Origin: Mycobacterium sp. BK086
GTDB lineage: Bacteria; Actinomycetota; Actinomycetes; Mycobacteriales; Mycobacteriaceae
Assembly (NCBI GenBank): GCA_004362315.1
Contig: SNWL01000009.1
Location: forward strand, 434,001-498,000
Direction: 5' to 3'
DNA length: 64,000 nucleotides
Positions 56,591 through 64,000 of the stretch are shown here, in pieces; the stretch's first letter is position 1, and each line of letters starts with the position of its first letter. The notes beneath the pieces are model-generated. The model did no database searches, had not been told where the DNA came from, and saw only the letters and a list, made by a program, of their open reading frames with translations. The position numbers and the translations under genes are program-made.

Positions 56591-57399
56591 TCCTGTCGCC
56601 TGTCGTCCGCTACCTCACCCGCTACCTCGCACTGGCGTACATCGGGGTGCTGGTACTCGTGCCCGTCGGCCTGATCCTGTGGCGTACGTTCGCGCCGGGG
56701 TTCGGTGCGTTCGTCGATTCGATCACCACACCGGCCGCGATCTCGGCGTTGCAACTGTCGCTGCTCGTCGTCGCGATCGTGGTGCCGCTCAACGTGATCT
56801 TCGGGGTTCCGACCGCATTGGTGCTGGCCCGCAACAGGTTCCGAGGCAAGTCCGCGCTGCAGGCTGTCATCGACCTGCCGTTTGCGGTGTCGCCGGTGGT
56901 CGTCGGTGTGGCACTGATCCTCTTGTGGGGCAGCGCCGGACTGTTCGGGTTCGTCGAGAACAGCCTCGGATTCAAAATCATCTTCGGGTTGCCGGGCATC
57001 GTACTGGCGAGCATCTTCGTCACCGTCCCGTTCGTGATCCGCGAGGTCGAGCCGGTTCTGCATGAGCTCGGCACCGACCAGGAACAGGCGGCCGCCACGC
57101 TGGGATCCAGTTGGTGGCAGACGTTCTGGCGGATCACCCTGCCGTCGATCCGCTGGGGCCTGACCTACGGCGTCGTGCTCACCATCGCTCGTACTCTCGG
57201 CGAGTACGGCGCGGTGATCATGGTGTCGTCCAATCTGCCCGGCACGTCTCAGACCCTGACGTTGCTGGTGTCCGACCGCTACAGCCGCGGCGCCGAATAT
57301 GGCGCCTACGCCGTCTCGACGCTGTTGATGGTGGTTGCGGTGCTGGTGCTGGTTGTCCAGGTGATCCTGGACGCCCGCCGCGCCAAGGCCAGCGAGTAA
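56587..57399 (+). CDS. cysW: Sulfate ABC transporter permease CysW
   Basis: This is the second membrane subunit, 270 residues with six helices. The EAA loop is [19 protein letters not shown], followed by [12 protein letters not shown]. It pairs with CysT to form the channel and precedes the ATPase gene by 22 nt. Confidence 0.95.
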   Translation: MILSPVVRYLTRYLALAYIGVLVLVPVGLILWRTFAPGFGAFVDSITTPAAISALQLSLLVVAIVVPLNVIFGVPTALVLARNRFRGKSALQAVIDLPFAVSPVVVGVALILLWGSAGLFGFVENSLGFKIIFGLPGIVLASIFVTVPFVIREVEPVLHELGTDQEQAAATLGSSWWQTFWRITLPSIRWGLTYGVVLTIARTLGEYGAVIMVSSNLPGTSQTLTLLVSDRYSRGAEYGAYAVSTLLMVVAVLVLVVQVILDARRAKASE

Positions 57400-57421
57400 T
57401 CCAACGAGGAGAACGACTCTC

Positions 57422-58444
57422 ATGACCAATGCCATCACCGTCACCGGCGCCAACAAGCGCTACGGCGAGTTCGCGGCCCTCGACAACGTCGATTTCGTGG
57501 TGCCCGCCGGGTCGTTGACCGCCCTGTTGGGGCCCAGTGGTTCGGGCAAGTCCACCCTGTTGCGCGCCATCGCCGGGCTGGACCAGCCTGACACCGGCAC
57601 CATCACGATCAACGGTCGCGATGTCACCAATGTGCCGCCCCAGCGGCGCGGGATCGGCTTCGTCTTCCAGCATTACGCAGCCTTCAAGCACCTGACCGTC
57701 CGGGACAATGTGGCGTTCGGCCTCAAGATCCGCAAGAAGCCGAAGGCCGAGATCAAGGACAAGGTGGACAGTCTGCTCGAGGTCGTCGGCCTCGCCGGCT
57801 TCCAAACCCGTTATCCCAACCAGCTTTCCGGTGGTCAGCGCCAGCGGATGGCGCTGGCCCGCGCGCTGGCCGTGGACCCGGAGGTGCTCCTGCTCGACGA
57901 GCCGTTCGGTGCGCTGGACGCCAAGGTCCGCGAGGATCTGCGGGCGTGGCTGCGCCGGTTGCATGACGAAGTCCATGTCACGACTGTGCTCGTCACCCAC
58001 GACCAGGCCGAGGCGCTGGACGTCGCCGATAGGATCGCCGTTCTCAACAAGGGGCGCGTCGAACAGGTCGGCTCACCGACCGACGTCTACGACAGCCCGG
58101 CCAACGCCTTCGTGATGTCCTTCCTCGGCACGGTGTCGGCGCTCAACGGAATCCTGGTGCGCCCGCACGACATTCGGGTCGGACGCAATCCGGAGATGGC
58201 GATCGCGGCCGGCGACGGCACGGCTGAGTCCACCGGTGTCACCCGGGCCACCATCGACCGGGTCGTATATCTCGGCTTCGAGGTGCGGGTGGAATTGACC
58301 AGTGCCACCAACGGTGCGCCGTTCACCGCCCAGATCACCCGCGGCGACGCCGAGGCGTTGGGGCTGAAAGAGGGTGACTCCGTGTACGTTCGGGCCACCC
58401 GGGTACCGCCGATCGCCGGCGAACTTCAGGTCGCCGCGGGTTAG
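57422..58444 (+). CDS. cysA: Sulfate ABC transporter ATPase
   Basis: The 340-residue energising subunit has Walker [10 protein letters not shown], the Q-loop [17 protein letters not shown] signature [15 protein letters not shown], Walker B LLLDEPF and a switch His in [10 protein letters not shown]-terminal regulatory domain (from about residue 235) is of the TOBE/CysA type. GAGGAGA precedes the ATG. Its stop overlaps that of the chelatase on the other strand by TTAG. Confidence 0.96.
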   Translation: MTNAITVTGANKRYGEFAALDNVDFVVPAGSLTALLGPSGSGKSTLLRAIAGLDQPDTGTITINGRDVTNVPPQRRGIGFVFQHYAAFKHLTVRDNVAFGLKIRKKPKAEIKDKVDSLLEVVGLAGFQTRYPNQLSGGQRQRMALARALAVDPEVLLLDEPFGALDAKVREDLRAWLRRLHDEVHVTTVLVTHDQAEALDVADRIAVLNKGRVEQVGSPTDVYDSPANAFVMSFLGTVSALNGILVRPHDIRVGRNPEMAIAAGDGTAESTGVTRATIDRVVYLGFEVRVELTSATNGAPFTAQITRGDAEALGLKEGDSVYVRATRVPPIAGELQVAAG

Positions 58445-59166
58445 GCTGCCGCGGCCCGCGCGGCCACCGCCGCATCGAACCGGTCGAGCACCGTCTGGGC
58501 CACCAGCGGGTGCGCGCCCAGCGGGTCGACCATCGACATACCCTCGGCATCGGCAATGGCCGCGACTCGGTCGGTGATCCGTCCGGGCGCAATGAACCAC
58601 GGCGCCACGACGATTCGCCGGGCGCCCTGGCCGCGCAGGATCTCGGCGCCGTCACGCACCGACGGCGCCGGTCCGGTGGCGTAGGCCACCTGCACGCCGG
58701 ACCACCGGGTGCCGCGAGCCAGCGTGTCCGCCAGCGCCGAGGTGCGAGCGTTGGCCGCGGGGTGCGAGGAGCCGACCGCGACGATCAGCACCCCAAGCCC
58801 GCGCTCGAAATTGTGGATCTGGTTCTGCGCCAATCGTTCCCGCATAACCGCGAGCAAGCGTGGATCCTCGCCCAGGGTGTCGGCCTGGATCACGTCGGCG
58901 CCGGCGTCGGCGATCATCGCCGGGATGTCGGTGCGGGCGTGATAGGCACTCGCGAGCAGCAGCGGGGTGACGACGGCGGGACCGTCCAGCGTGCGCAGAG
59001 CGTCAGCCAGATTCGGCGAGTTCTGCTCGCAGAACGCCACTCCCACATCCAGCCCCGGGCGCAGGGCGCGCACCTGATCGGCCACCGCGTGGGTGGTGGC
59101 CGCGGAACGCGGATCGGCGCTGCCGTGTGCGGTGAGGATCAGCCTCACGAAACGTGGAGCCCGCAT
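58441..59166 (-). CDS. Sirohydrochlorin ferrochelatase-like protein (CbiX type)
   Basis: This enzyme inserts iron into sirohydrochlorin to make siroheme for sulfite reductase. The 241-residue protein has two repeated halves, with metal-binding His in [12 protein letters not shown] (H14), [11 protein letters not shown], and GSSHPAAN. It overlaps cysH by 22 nt and matches che1 in M. tuberculosis. Location in the nirA operon supports the siroheme role. Confidence 0.88.
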   Translation of the reverse strand: MRAPRFVRLILTAHGSADPRSAATTHAVADQVRALRPGLDVGVAFCEQNSPNLADALRTLDGPAVVTPLLLASAYHARTDIPAMIADAGADVIQADTLGEDPRLLAVMRERLAQNQIHNFERGLGVLIVAVGSSHPAANARTSALADTLARGTRWSGVQVAYATGPAPSVRDGAEILRGQGARRIVVAPWFIAPGRITDRVAAIADAEGMSMVDPLGAHPLVAQTVLDRFDAAVAARAAAA

Positions 59167-59858
59167 TCTGTCTTCGCCTGACCCTGCCAGCGTCCGCTGC
59201 GCGGGTCGGCGCCCTCGAGCGGCTTGGCCGTGCACGGCGCGCAGCCGATCGACGGATAGCCTTCCTCGACAAGCGGATTCACCAGCACGCCGTTGGCCTG
59301 GATGTAGGCGTCCATGTCCTCGTCGCTCCACGCGGCCAGCGGATTGATCTTCACCAGCTTGAAGCCTTCGTCGAAGCTGATCAGCGGCGCGTTGGCGCGG
59401 GTCGGCGCCTCCACCCGGCGGATCCCGGTGACCCAGGCCGTGTAGCCCTGCAGCGCCTTGCTCAGCGGAGTCACCTTGCGCAGCCTGCAGCATTCACCCG
59501 GGTTGCTGGCGAACAGATCCTTACCCAGCAACTGGTCCTGCTCGGCCACGCTGTGCTCGGGTGTGACGTTCACGACATGAATGTCGTAGACCGCCTCGAC
59601 CGCGTCGCGGGTGCCGATCGTCTCGGCGAAGTGGTAACCGGTATCGAGGAACAGCACGTCCACGCCGGGGCGCACCTTCGCGGCCAAATCGACCAGCACC
59701 GCGTCCTGCATGTTGGAGGCCACGACATATTCGCCGCCGAAATGCTTTTCGGTCCATGCCAGCAGCTCGACCGCGCTTGCGCCGTCCAGCTCGGCAGCGC
59801 CTTTCGCCGCCAGCTCCCGCAGCTCGGCCTCGGTCACTCGATCCACCCCAATGCTCAT
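59145..59858 (-). CDS. cysH: APS reductase (assimilatory)
   Basis: The enzyme reduces adenosine 5'-phosphosulfate to sulfite. The 237-residue protein has the Cys pairs C123-C124 and C206-x2-C209 that hold a [4Fe-4S] cluster, the mark of APS rather than PAPS reductases. The catalytic Cys232 is in ECGLH. It overlaps nirA by ATGA. Confidence 0.95.
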   Translation of the reverse strand: MSIGVDRVTEAELRELAAKGAAELDGASAVELLAWTEKHFGGEYVVASNMQDAVLVDLAAKVRPGVDVLFLDTGYHFAETIGTRDAVEAVYDIHVVNVTPEHSVAEQDQLLGKDLFASNPGECCRLRKVTPLSKALQGYTAWVTGIRRVEAPTRANAPLISFDEGFKLVKINPLAAWSDEDMDAYIQANGVLVNPLVEEGYPSIGCAPCTAKPLEGADPRSGRWQGQAKTECGLHVS

Positions 59859-61522
59859 CGCAAGTCCTCTTCCTCTGCCCGTACAGCCCACTGGGCGAAA
59901 CGCTCACCCTCGCTTCTTTGTTTCACGAAGTTTCGGACGACTCGCTCGATGTAGTCGCCGAGTTCGGTCGAGAGCACCTTGTGCTGGCGCAGCTTGCGGC
60001 CGAAGGCGCTGTCCAGACCCAGGCTTCCGCCGAGGTGAACCTGGAACCCCTCCTCGGGGCCGTTACCGTCGTCGACCATCTGGCCCTTGAACCCGATGTC
60101 GGCGACCTGGATGCGGGCGCATGAATTCGGGCAGCCGTTGATGTTGACGGTGATCGGTACGTCCAGCGTGGCGTTGAGGTCCTCGAGACGCTTCTCGAGG
60201 TCGGGCACCAGGCTCTGAGCCCGCACCCGAGTCTCGGCGAAGCTCAGCTTGCAGAACTCAATGCCGGTGCAGGCCATCAGGTTTCGCCGCCAGTGCGAAG
60301 GCGTCGACGGCAAGCCGAGGGCATCCAGCCCGCTGCGCAGCTCCTCGACCTTGTCGTCGGGGACGTCGAGGACGATCAGCTTCTGGTACGGCGTGAACCG
60401 AACGCGATTGGAGCCGACGGACTCGGCCAGGTCGGCGACCTTGGTCAAGATCGTGCCCGACACCCGTCCGGCGATCGGTGCCACGCCAACGGCGTTGAGG
60501 CCGTTCTTGAGCTTCTGCACCCCGACGTGGTCGATCGGACGGGTCACCGGTGTGGGCGCGGGTCCGTCGATCAGGGGTCGCTTCAGGTACTCGGTCTCGA
60601 GAACTTCACGAAACTTCTCAACACCCCAGTCCTTGACCAAGAACTTCAGCCGCGCCTTGGCCCGCAGCCTGCGGTAGCCGTAGTCGCGGAACACGCTGAC
60701 GACTGCCTCCCAGACGTCGGGCACCTCGTCGAGCGGCACCCAGGCGCCGACGCGCTGACCCAGCATCGGGTTGGTGGACAGTCCGCCGCCGACCCACAGG
60801 TCGAAACCGGGACCGTGCTCGGGGTGCTCGACGCCGATGAAGGCGACGTCATTGACCTCATGCACGACGTCCTGCAGACCGGAGATGGCGGTCTTGAACT
60901 TGCGCGGGAGGTTCGAGTACTCCGGCTTGCCGATGTAGCGCTTGACGATCTCGTCGATCGCCGGGGTGCCGTCGATGACCTCGTCGAGCGATTCGCCTGC
61001 CAACGGGGAACCCAGCACCACACGCGGGCAGTCGCCGCACGCCTCAGTGGTCTGCAGGCCGACCTCGTCGAGCCGGCGCCAGATCTCCGGCATGTCCTCG
61101 ACCTGGATCCAGTGGTACTGCACGTTCTCGCGATCGCTGATGTCGGCGGTGTCGCGGGCGAACTCGGTGGAGATGCCGCCGAGCGTGCGCAGGGCGGCCG
61201 TGGTCAGCGCGCCGCCGTCACTGCGCACCCGGAGCATGAAGAACTCGTCTTCGAGCATGTCGGTGTTCTCGTCACCGGTCCAGGTGCCGTCGTAGCCGGG
61301 CTTGCGCTGGGTGTACAGACCCCACCAGCGCATCCGGCCGCGCAGGTCGGTCTTGTCGATGCTCTCGAAGCCCTGCTTGGCGTAGATGTTCTCGATGCGG
61401 TCGCGGACGTTGAGCGCGTCGTCTTCCTTCTTGAACTGCTCATTGGGATTGAGCGGTTCGCGGTCGCCGAGGGCCCACTGGCCCTCATTGCGTGACTTGG
61501 CCGCCTTGGTCGGCTGACTCAT
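59855..61522 (-). CDS. nirA: Ferredoxin-dependent sulfite reductase
   Basis: The enzyme reduces sulfite to sulfide with siroheme and a [4Fe-4S] cluster. The 555-residue protein carries the cluster ligands in GIEFCKLS and GCPNSCARIQ. Y70 and C162 correspond to the Tyr-Cys pair that is covalently linked near the active site in M. tuberculosis NirA. It is the first structural gene of nirA-cysH-chelatase, behind its own poly-Cys leader. GAGGAG precedes the ATG. Confidence 0.96.
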   Translation of the reverse strand: MSQPTKAAKSRNEGQWALGDREPLNPNEQFKKEDDALNVRDRIENIYAKQGFESIDKTDLRGRMRWWGLYTQRKPGYDGTWTGDENTDMLEDEFFMLRVRSDGGALTTAALRTLGGISTEFARDTADISDRENVQYHWIQVEDMPEIWRRLDEVGLQTTEACGDCPRVVLGSPLAGESLDEVIDGTPAIDEIVKRYIGKPEYSNLPRKFKTAISGLQDVVHEVNDVAFIGVEHPEHGPGFDLWVGGGLSTNPMLGQRVGAWVPLDEVPDVWEAVVSVFRDYGYRRLRAKARLKFLVKDWGVEKFREVLETEYLKRPLIDGPAPTPVTRPIDHVGVQKLKNGLNAVGVAPIAGRVSGTILTKVADLAESVGSNRVRFTPYQKLIVLDVPDDKVEELRSGLDALGLPSTPSHWRRNLMACTGIEFCKLSFAETRVRAQSLVPDLEKRLEDLNATLDVPITVNINGCPNSCARIQVADIGFKGQMVDDGNGPEEGFQVHLGGSLGLDSAFGRKLRQHKVLSTELGDYIERVVRNFVKQRSEGERFAQWAVRAEEEDLR

Positions 61523-61642
61523 GAAATGTGCTCCTCGATGTCAAGGAGCTGGCGTTCGAATCGCGCGAATCCACCGGTGGGCTGTTTCCGGCGGCGCAGA
61601 TCCGGTCGGCCAGCTGAAGTACAGGTGGGCGGGTCTACGGCG

Positions 61643-61735
61643 TCAAGCCAGACAACAACAGGTACAGACGCGCTTGAAATCCACATGCCGCCGAGCCACC
61701 AGTGCCACACGGCGCAGGTTCTGGGGGGCAGACAT
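61643..61735 (-). CDS. Poly-cysteine leader peptide of the nirA operon
   Basis: The 30-codon frame starts MSAPQNLRRV and ends VCTCCCLA, with three consecutive TGT codons and another Cys two codons earlier. The stop is 120 nt from the nirA ATG, almost the same distance as in the subI leader. It would act as a cysteine-responsive attenuator of nirA-cysH-chelatase. A second in-frame ATG lies 9 nt upstream but overlaps the promoter. Confidence 0.82.
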   Translation of the reverse strand: MSAPQNLRRVALVARRHVDFKRVCTCCCLA

Positions 61736-61742
61736 GTCGGCC

Positions 61743-61748
61743 ATTGTG
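61743..61748 (-). promoter_or_regulatory. -10 box of the nirA leader
   Basis: CACAAT on the minus strand is followed by 7 nt and the leader-peptide ATG. This is the same spacing as at the subI leader. Confidence 0.55.
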
Positions 61749-61828
61749 CCACGAACCGCGTCAATAGCTCTAACCGGGCCAAATTTCGGCTCGCGATGAG
61801 CGAAAGTCGGCTCTGGGACACTGGAGCG

Positions 61829-63001
61829 ATGTCGGTCCGTCCCGCGCAGGCCGCCCTGCCGGTGCTCGCCCTGACGCCCGGCACGGCGTTCGGCCTCTAT
61901 GTCCATGTGCCGTTCTGCGCGACCCGCTGCGGCTACTGCGACTTCAACACCTATACCGCCGCCGAGCTGGGTGGCGCGTCCCCGCAGGGCTGGCTGACCG
62001 CACTGCGCACCGAGCTCGAACTGGCCGCTGAGCGGGTGGGTCCGGTACCGGTCGACACGGTGTTCGTCGGTGGCGGCACCCCGTCGCTGCTCGGTGGGGC
62101 TGGGCTGGGCGAGGTGCTCGACGCGGTGCGTAGCAGTTTCACGCTGGCCCCGGGGGCGGAAGTGACCACCGAGGCCAACCCGGAGTCGACGTCGCCGGAG
62201 TTCTTCGACCAGATCCGCGGCGCGGGCTACACCCGGGTGTCGCTGGGCATGCAGTCCACTGCCCCGCGGGTACTGGCGGTGCTGGACCGGACACATTCCC
62301 CGGGCCGGGCGCTGCACGCCGCCGCCGAGGCGACCGAGGCCGGATTCGAGCACCTCAACATCGACCTCATCTATGGCACGCCGGGGGAGTCCGACGACGA
62401 TCTGCTGCGCTCGGTCGACGCGGCGCTGTCCGCGGGCGTCGACCATGTGTCGGCCTATGCGCTGGTGGTGGAAGACGGCACCGCGCTGGCCCGCCGGGTG
62501 CGCCGCGGCGAGATCGACGCACCCGACGACGACGTGCTCGCGCACCGCTACGAACTGCTCGACCAGCGGCTGTCTGCCGCCGGACTGAGCTGGTACGAGG
62601 TGTCGAACTGGAGCCGTCCCGGCGCCGAATGCCGGCACAACATCGGCTACTGGAACGGCGGGCAGTGGTGGGGTGCGGGGCCCGGCGCGCACGCGTTCGT
62701 CGGCGACACCCGCTGGTGGAACGTCAAGCACCCCAGCGCCTACGCCGAGACATTGGCCGGTGGTCAGGTGCCGGTCGCGGAGTTCGAGCGCCTCGACGCC
62801 CACGCCCGCCACATCGAGAACGTGCTGCTGCAGATCCGGTTGCGCACGGGCCTGCCGCTCGCGGCGCTGACGGAATCCGAGCAACGGCGGGCCGACGATG
62901 CGGTGGCCGGTGGTCTGCTGATCCGCTCCGGTGACCGGCTGGTGCTCACCGACCGCGGGCGGTTGCTGGCCGACGCCGTGGTGCGCGACGTGCTCGATTA
63001 A
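61829..63001 (+). CDS. hemW: HemW-type radical SAM heme chaperone
   Basis: The 390-residue radical SAM protein has the CX3CX2C cluster motif C30-C34-C37 (FCATRCGYCDF) and GGGTPSLL. It lacks the extra N-terminal Cys that distinguishes true coproporphyrinogen dehydrogenase HemN, so heme insertion is the more likely role. It is often annotated hemN. The ATG at 61829 has GGAG close by and starts the conserved region. Longer starts would cross the nirA leader. Confidence 0.92.
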   Translation: MSVRPAQAALPVLALTPGTAFGLYVHVPFCATRCGYCDFNTYTAAELGGASPQGWLTALRTELELAAERVGPVPVDTVFVGGGTPSLLGGAGLGEVLDAVRSSFTLAPGAEVTTEANPESTSPEFFDQIRGAGYTRVSLGMQSTAPRVLAVLDRTHSPGRALHAAAEATEAGFEHLNIDLIYGTPGESDDDLLRSVDAALSAGVDHVSAYALVVEDGTALARRVRRGEIDAPDDDVLAHRYELLDQRLSAAGLSWYEVSNWSRPGAECRHNIGYWNGGQWWGAGPGAHAFVGDTRWWNVKHPSAYAETLAGGQVPVAEFERLDAHARHIENVLLQIRLRTGLPLAALTESEQRRADDAVAGGLLIRSGDRLVLTDRGRLLADAVVRDVLD

Positions 63002-63318
63002 CTCGGGTACTGGCCGTTGGTCTCGCCGTCCATGTCGAAGACCCGGGCGTGCAGCACAGTGCGATTACGCAGGGCGGCGCGGACCGCCCGGTGCAGACCG
63101 TCTTCGAGGTAGACGACGCCACGCCACTTGACCGCATGCGGAAACAGATCGCCGTAGAAGGTCGAATCCTCCGAGAGCAGACGGTCCAACGCGAGCACCG
63201 TTGTCGTGGTGACCAATTCGTCGAGGCGGATCTGTCGCGGGGGGATTTGCGACCAGTCGCGGTAGGTCAGGCCATGCTCGGGATACGGCTTGCCCTCCCG
63301 AACGCCCTTGAAGATCAT
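62998..63318 (-). CDS. Small ParB/sulfiredoxin-like protein, 106 residues
   Basis: The protein starts MIFKGVREGKPYPEHGLTY and contains QIRLDELVTTTTVLALDRLL and VVYLEDGLHRAVRAALRN. The last segment resembles the G-x-HR-x3-A nucleotide-binding motif of ParB- and sulfiredoxin-fold proteins. No helix-turn-helix domain is present. Its 3' end overlaps hemW by 4 nt, and it is divergent from hrcA, sharing the CIRCE-containing region. Assignment to the fold is tentative. Confidence 0.65.
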   Translation of the reverse strand: MIFKGVREGKPYPEHGLTYRDWSQIPPRQIRLDELVTTTTVLALDRLLSEDSTFYGDLFPHAVKWRGVVYLEDGLHRAVRAALRNRTVLHARVFDMDGETNGQYPS

Positions 63319-63394
63319 CGGGTCGTAACCCCGCGCGCAGCCCCCCGACTCCGCATCACCATTCGAGCAAGGCTAGTCCCTGGCGGCCCGAACG

Positions 63395-63421
63395 TCAGCA
63401 CTCGGCGCGCGTGGGTGCTAA
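63395..63421. promoter_or_regulatory. CIRCE-like element upstream of hrcA
   Basis: TCAGCACTC-N9-GGGTGCTAA differs from the CIRCE consensus TTAGCACTC-N9-GAGTGCTAA by one base in each arm. It is centred about 60 nt before the hrcA ATG and is expected to bind HrcA. A possible -10 (TAAAAT, 63440-63445) lies just downstream. Confidence 0.7.
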
Positions 63422-63469
63422 GTGAGCTGATACTGACCGTAAAATGGAGCCGACTTGGAGGTGGATCAC

Positions 63470-64000
63470 ATGGGAAGTGCCGACGACCGTCGCTTCGAGG
63501 TGCTTCGTGCGATCGTCGCCGACTTCGTCGAGACCAAGGAGCCCATCGGCTCCAAGGCCCTCGTCGACCGTCACAACCTGGGCGTATCGAGTGCCACCGT
63601 GCGCAACGACATGGCCGTGCTGGAGGCGGAGGGCTACATCGCCCAGCCCCACACCAGCTCCGGACGAGTGCCCACCGAGAAGGGCTACCGGGAGTTCGTC
63701 AACCGCATCGACGACGTCAAGCCGCTGTCGTCCTCGGAACGTCGCGCGATCATGCAGTTCCTGGAGTCCGGGGTCGACCTCGACGACGTGCTTCGCCGCG
63801 CGGTGAAGCTGCTGGCCCAGCTGACCCGCCAGGTCGCGATCGTCCAGTACCCGACGCTTTCCACCTCGACCGTGCGCCACCTGGAGATCGTGGCGATCAC
63901 GCCGGCCCGGCTGTTGATGGTCGTCATCACCGACTCCGGTCGGGTAGACCAGCGGATGGTCGAACTGGGCGACACCATCGACGATCACCAGCTCTCGCAG
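63470..64000 (+). CDS. hrcA: Heat-inducible repressor HrcA (5' part)
   Basis: HrcA represses chaperonin genes by binding CIRCE. The 177 residues present start [20 protein letters not shown] and include the winged-helix segment [19 protein letters not shown] and [13 protein letters not shown]. The reading frame runs open to the window edge, so the C-terminal half is missing. GGAGG precedes the ATG. Confidence 0.95.
   Translation, partial: MGSADDRRFEVLRAIVADFVETKEPIGSKALVDRHNLGVSSATVRNDMAVLEAEGYIAQPHTSSGRVPTEKGYREFVNRIDDVKPLSSSERRAIMQFLESGVDLDDVLRRAVKLLAQLTRQVAIVQYPTLSTSTVRHLEIVAITPARLLMVVITDSGRVDQRMVELGDTIDDHQLSQ

Noticed and set aside
60293..61495. 400-codon frame opposite nirA
   Set aside because: It is a shadow of nirA third-position GC, with no start signal or domain.
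61643..62884. 413-codon antisense frame opposite hemW
   Set aside because: Only its last 30 codons, the nirA leader peptide, are meaningful. The rest mirrors hemW and has no family features.

Overview
The window is high-GC DNA from a mycobacterium, most likely a rapidly growing Mycolicibacterium-type species. The gene content and order closely follow the M. tuberculosis stretch running from valS-folC-ndk-rne-rplU-rpmA-obg-proB-nadE through proA, nadD-rsfS-gpgP-octT, comEA-comEC-holA-rpsT, lepA and subI-cysTWA to nirA, hemW and hrcA. Codon use is uniform. I see no rRNA, tRNA, insertion sequence, prophage or CRISPR array. Many genes look leaderless, with a -10 hexamer 6-8 nt before an ATG or GTG, which is a mycobacterial habit.

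Layout. 1-12.3 kb is a mostly plus-strand housekeeping block: valyl-tRNA synthetase, folate polyglutamylation, Ndk, RNase E with a structured leader, ribosomal proteins L21 and L27, Obg, and glutamate 5-kinase. 12.3-19.9 kb is mixed: a sirtuin, a YdcF-like envelope protein, NAD synthetase, a metal-responsive cluster (CmtR-like sensor, cation diffusion facilitator, methyltransferase-like membrane protein), an enoyl-CoA hydratase and a ribokinase. 20-25 kb holds proA, a MoxR ATPase/VWA pair, and a secreted PE-PPE-type hydrolase. 25.4-28.7 kb is a tightly overlapping operon for NAD synthesis, ribosome silencing and methylglucose lipopolysaccharide precursors (nadD-rsfS-gpgP-octT-degV). 30.5-33.8 kb carries the ComEA/ComEC DNA-uptake pair and holA. 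34.2-37.7 kb is the conserved ATP-grasp / alpha-E / transglutaminase trio.

The most accessory-looking part is 40.1-44.3 kb: a Rieske oxygenase, a glutamine-synthetase-like ligase, a creatininase-family amidohydrolase and a TetR regulator, preceded by two copies of a palindromic operator. I read it as a candidate gamma-glutamyl-linked amine-degradation module that is not characterised. 45.4-54.4 kb contains a CBS protein with a Crp-type site, lepA, two LppR-like lipoproteins, an MFS/MarR pair with a clear operator, a GH15 enzyme and two tiny membrane proteins.

54.4-61.7 kb is the assimilatory sulfur region: sulfate ABC importer (subI-cysT-cysW-cysA) and, convergently, nirA-cysH-sirohydrochlorin chelatase. 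Each of the two operons is preceded by a leaderless 30-residue leader peptide with consecutive cysteine codons near its end, so both are probably controlled by cysteine-responsive attenuation. The window ends with hemW, a small ParB-like protein, and the 5' part of hrcA behind a CIRCE-like element.
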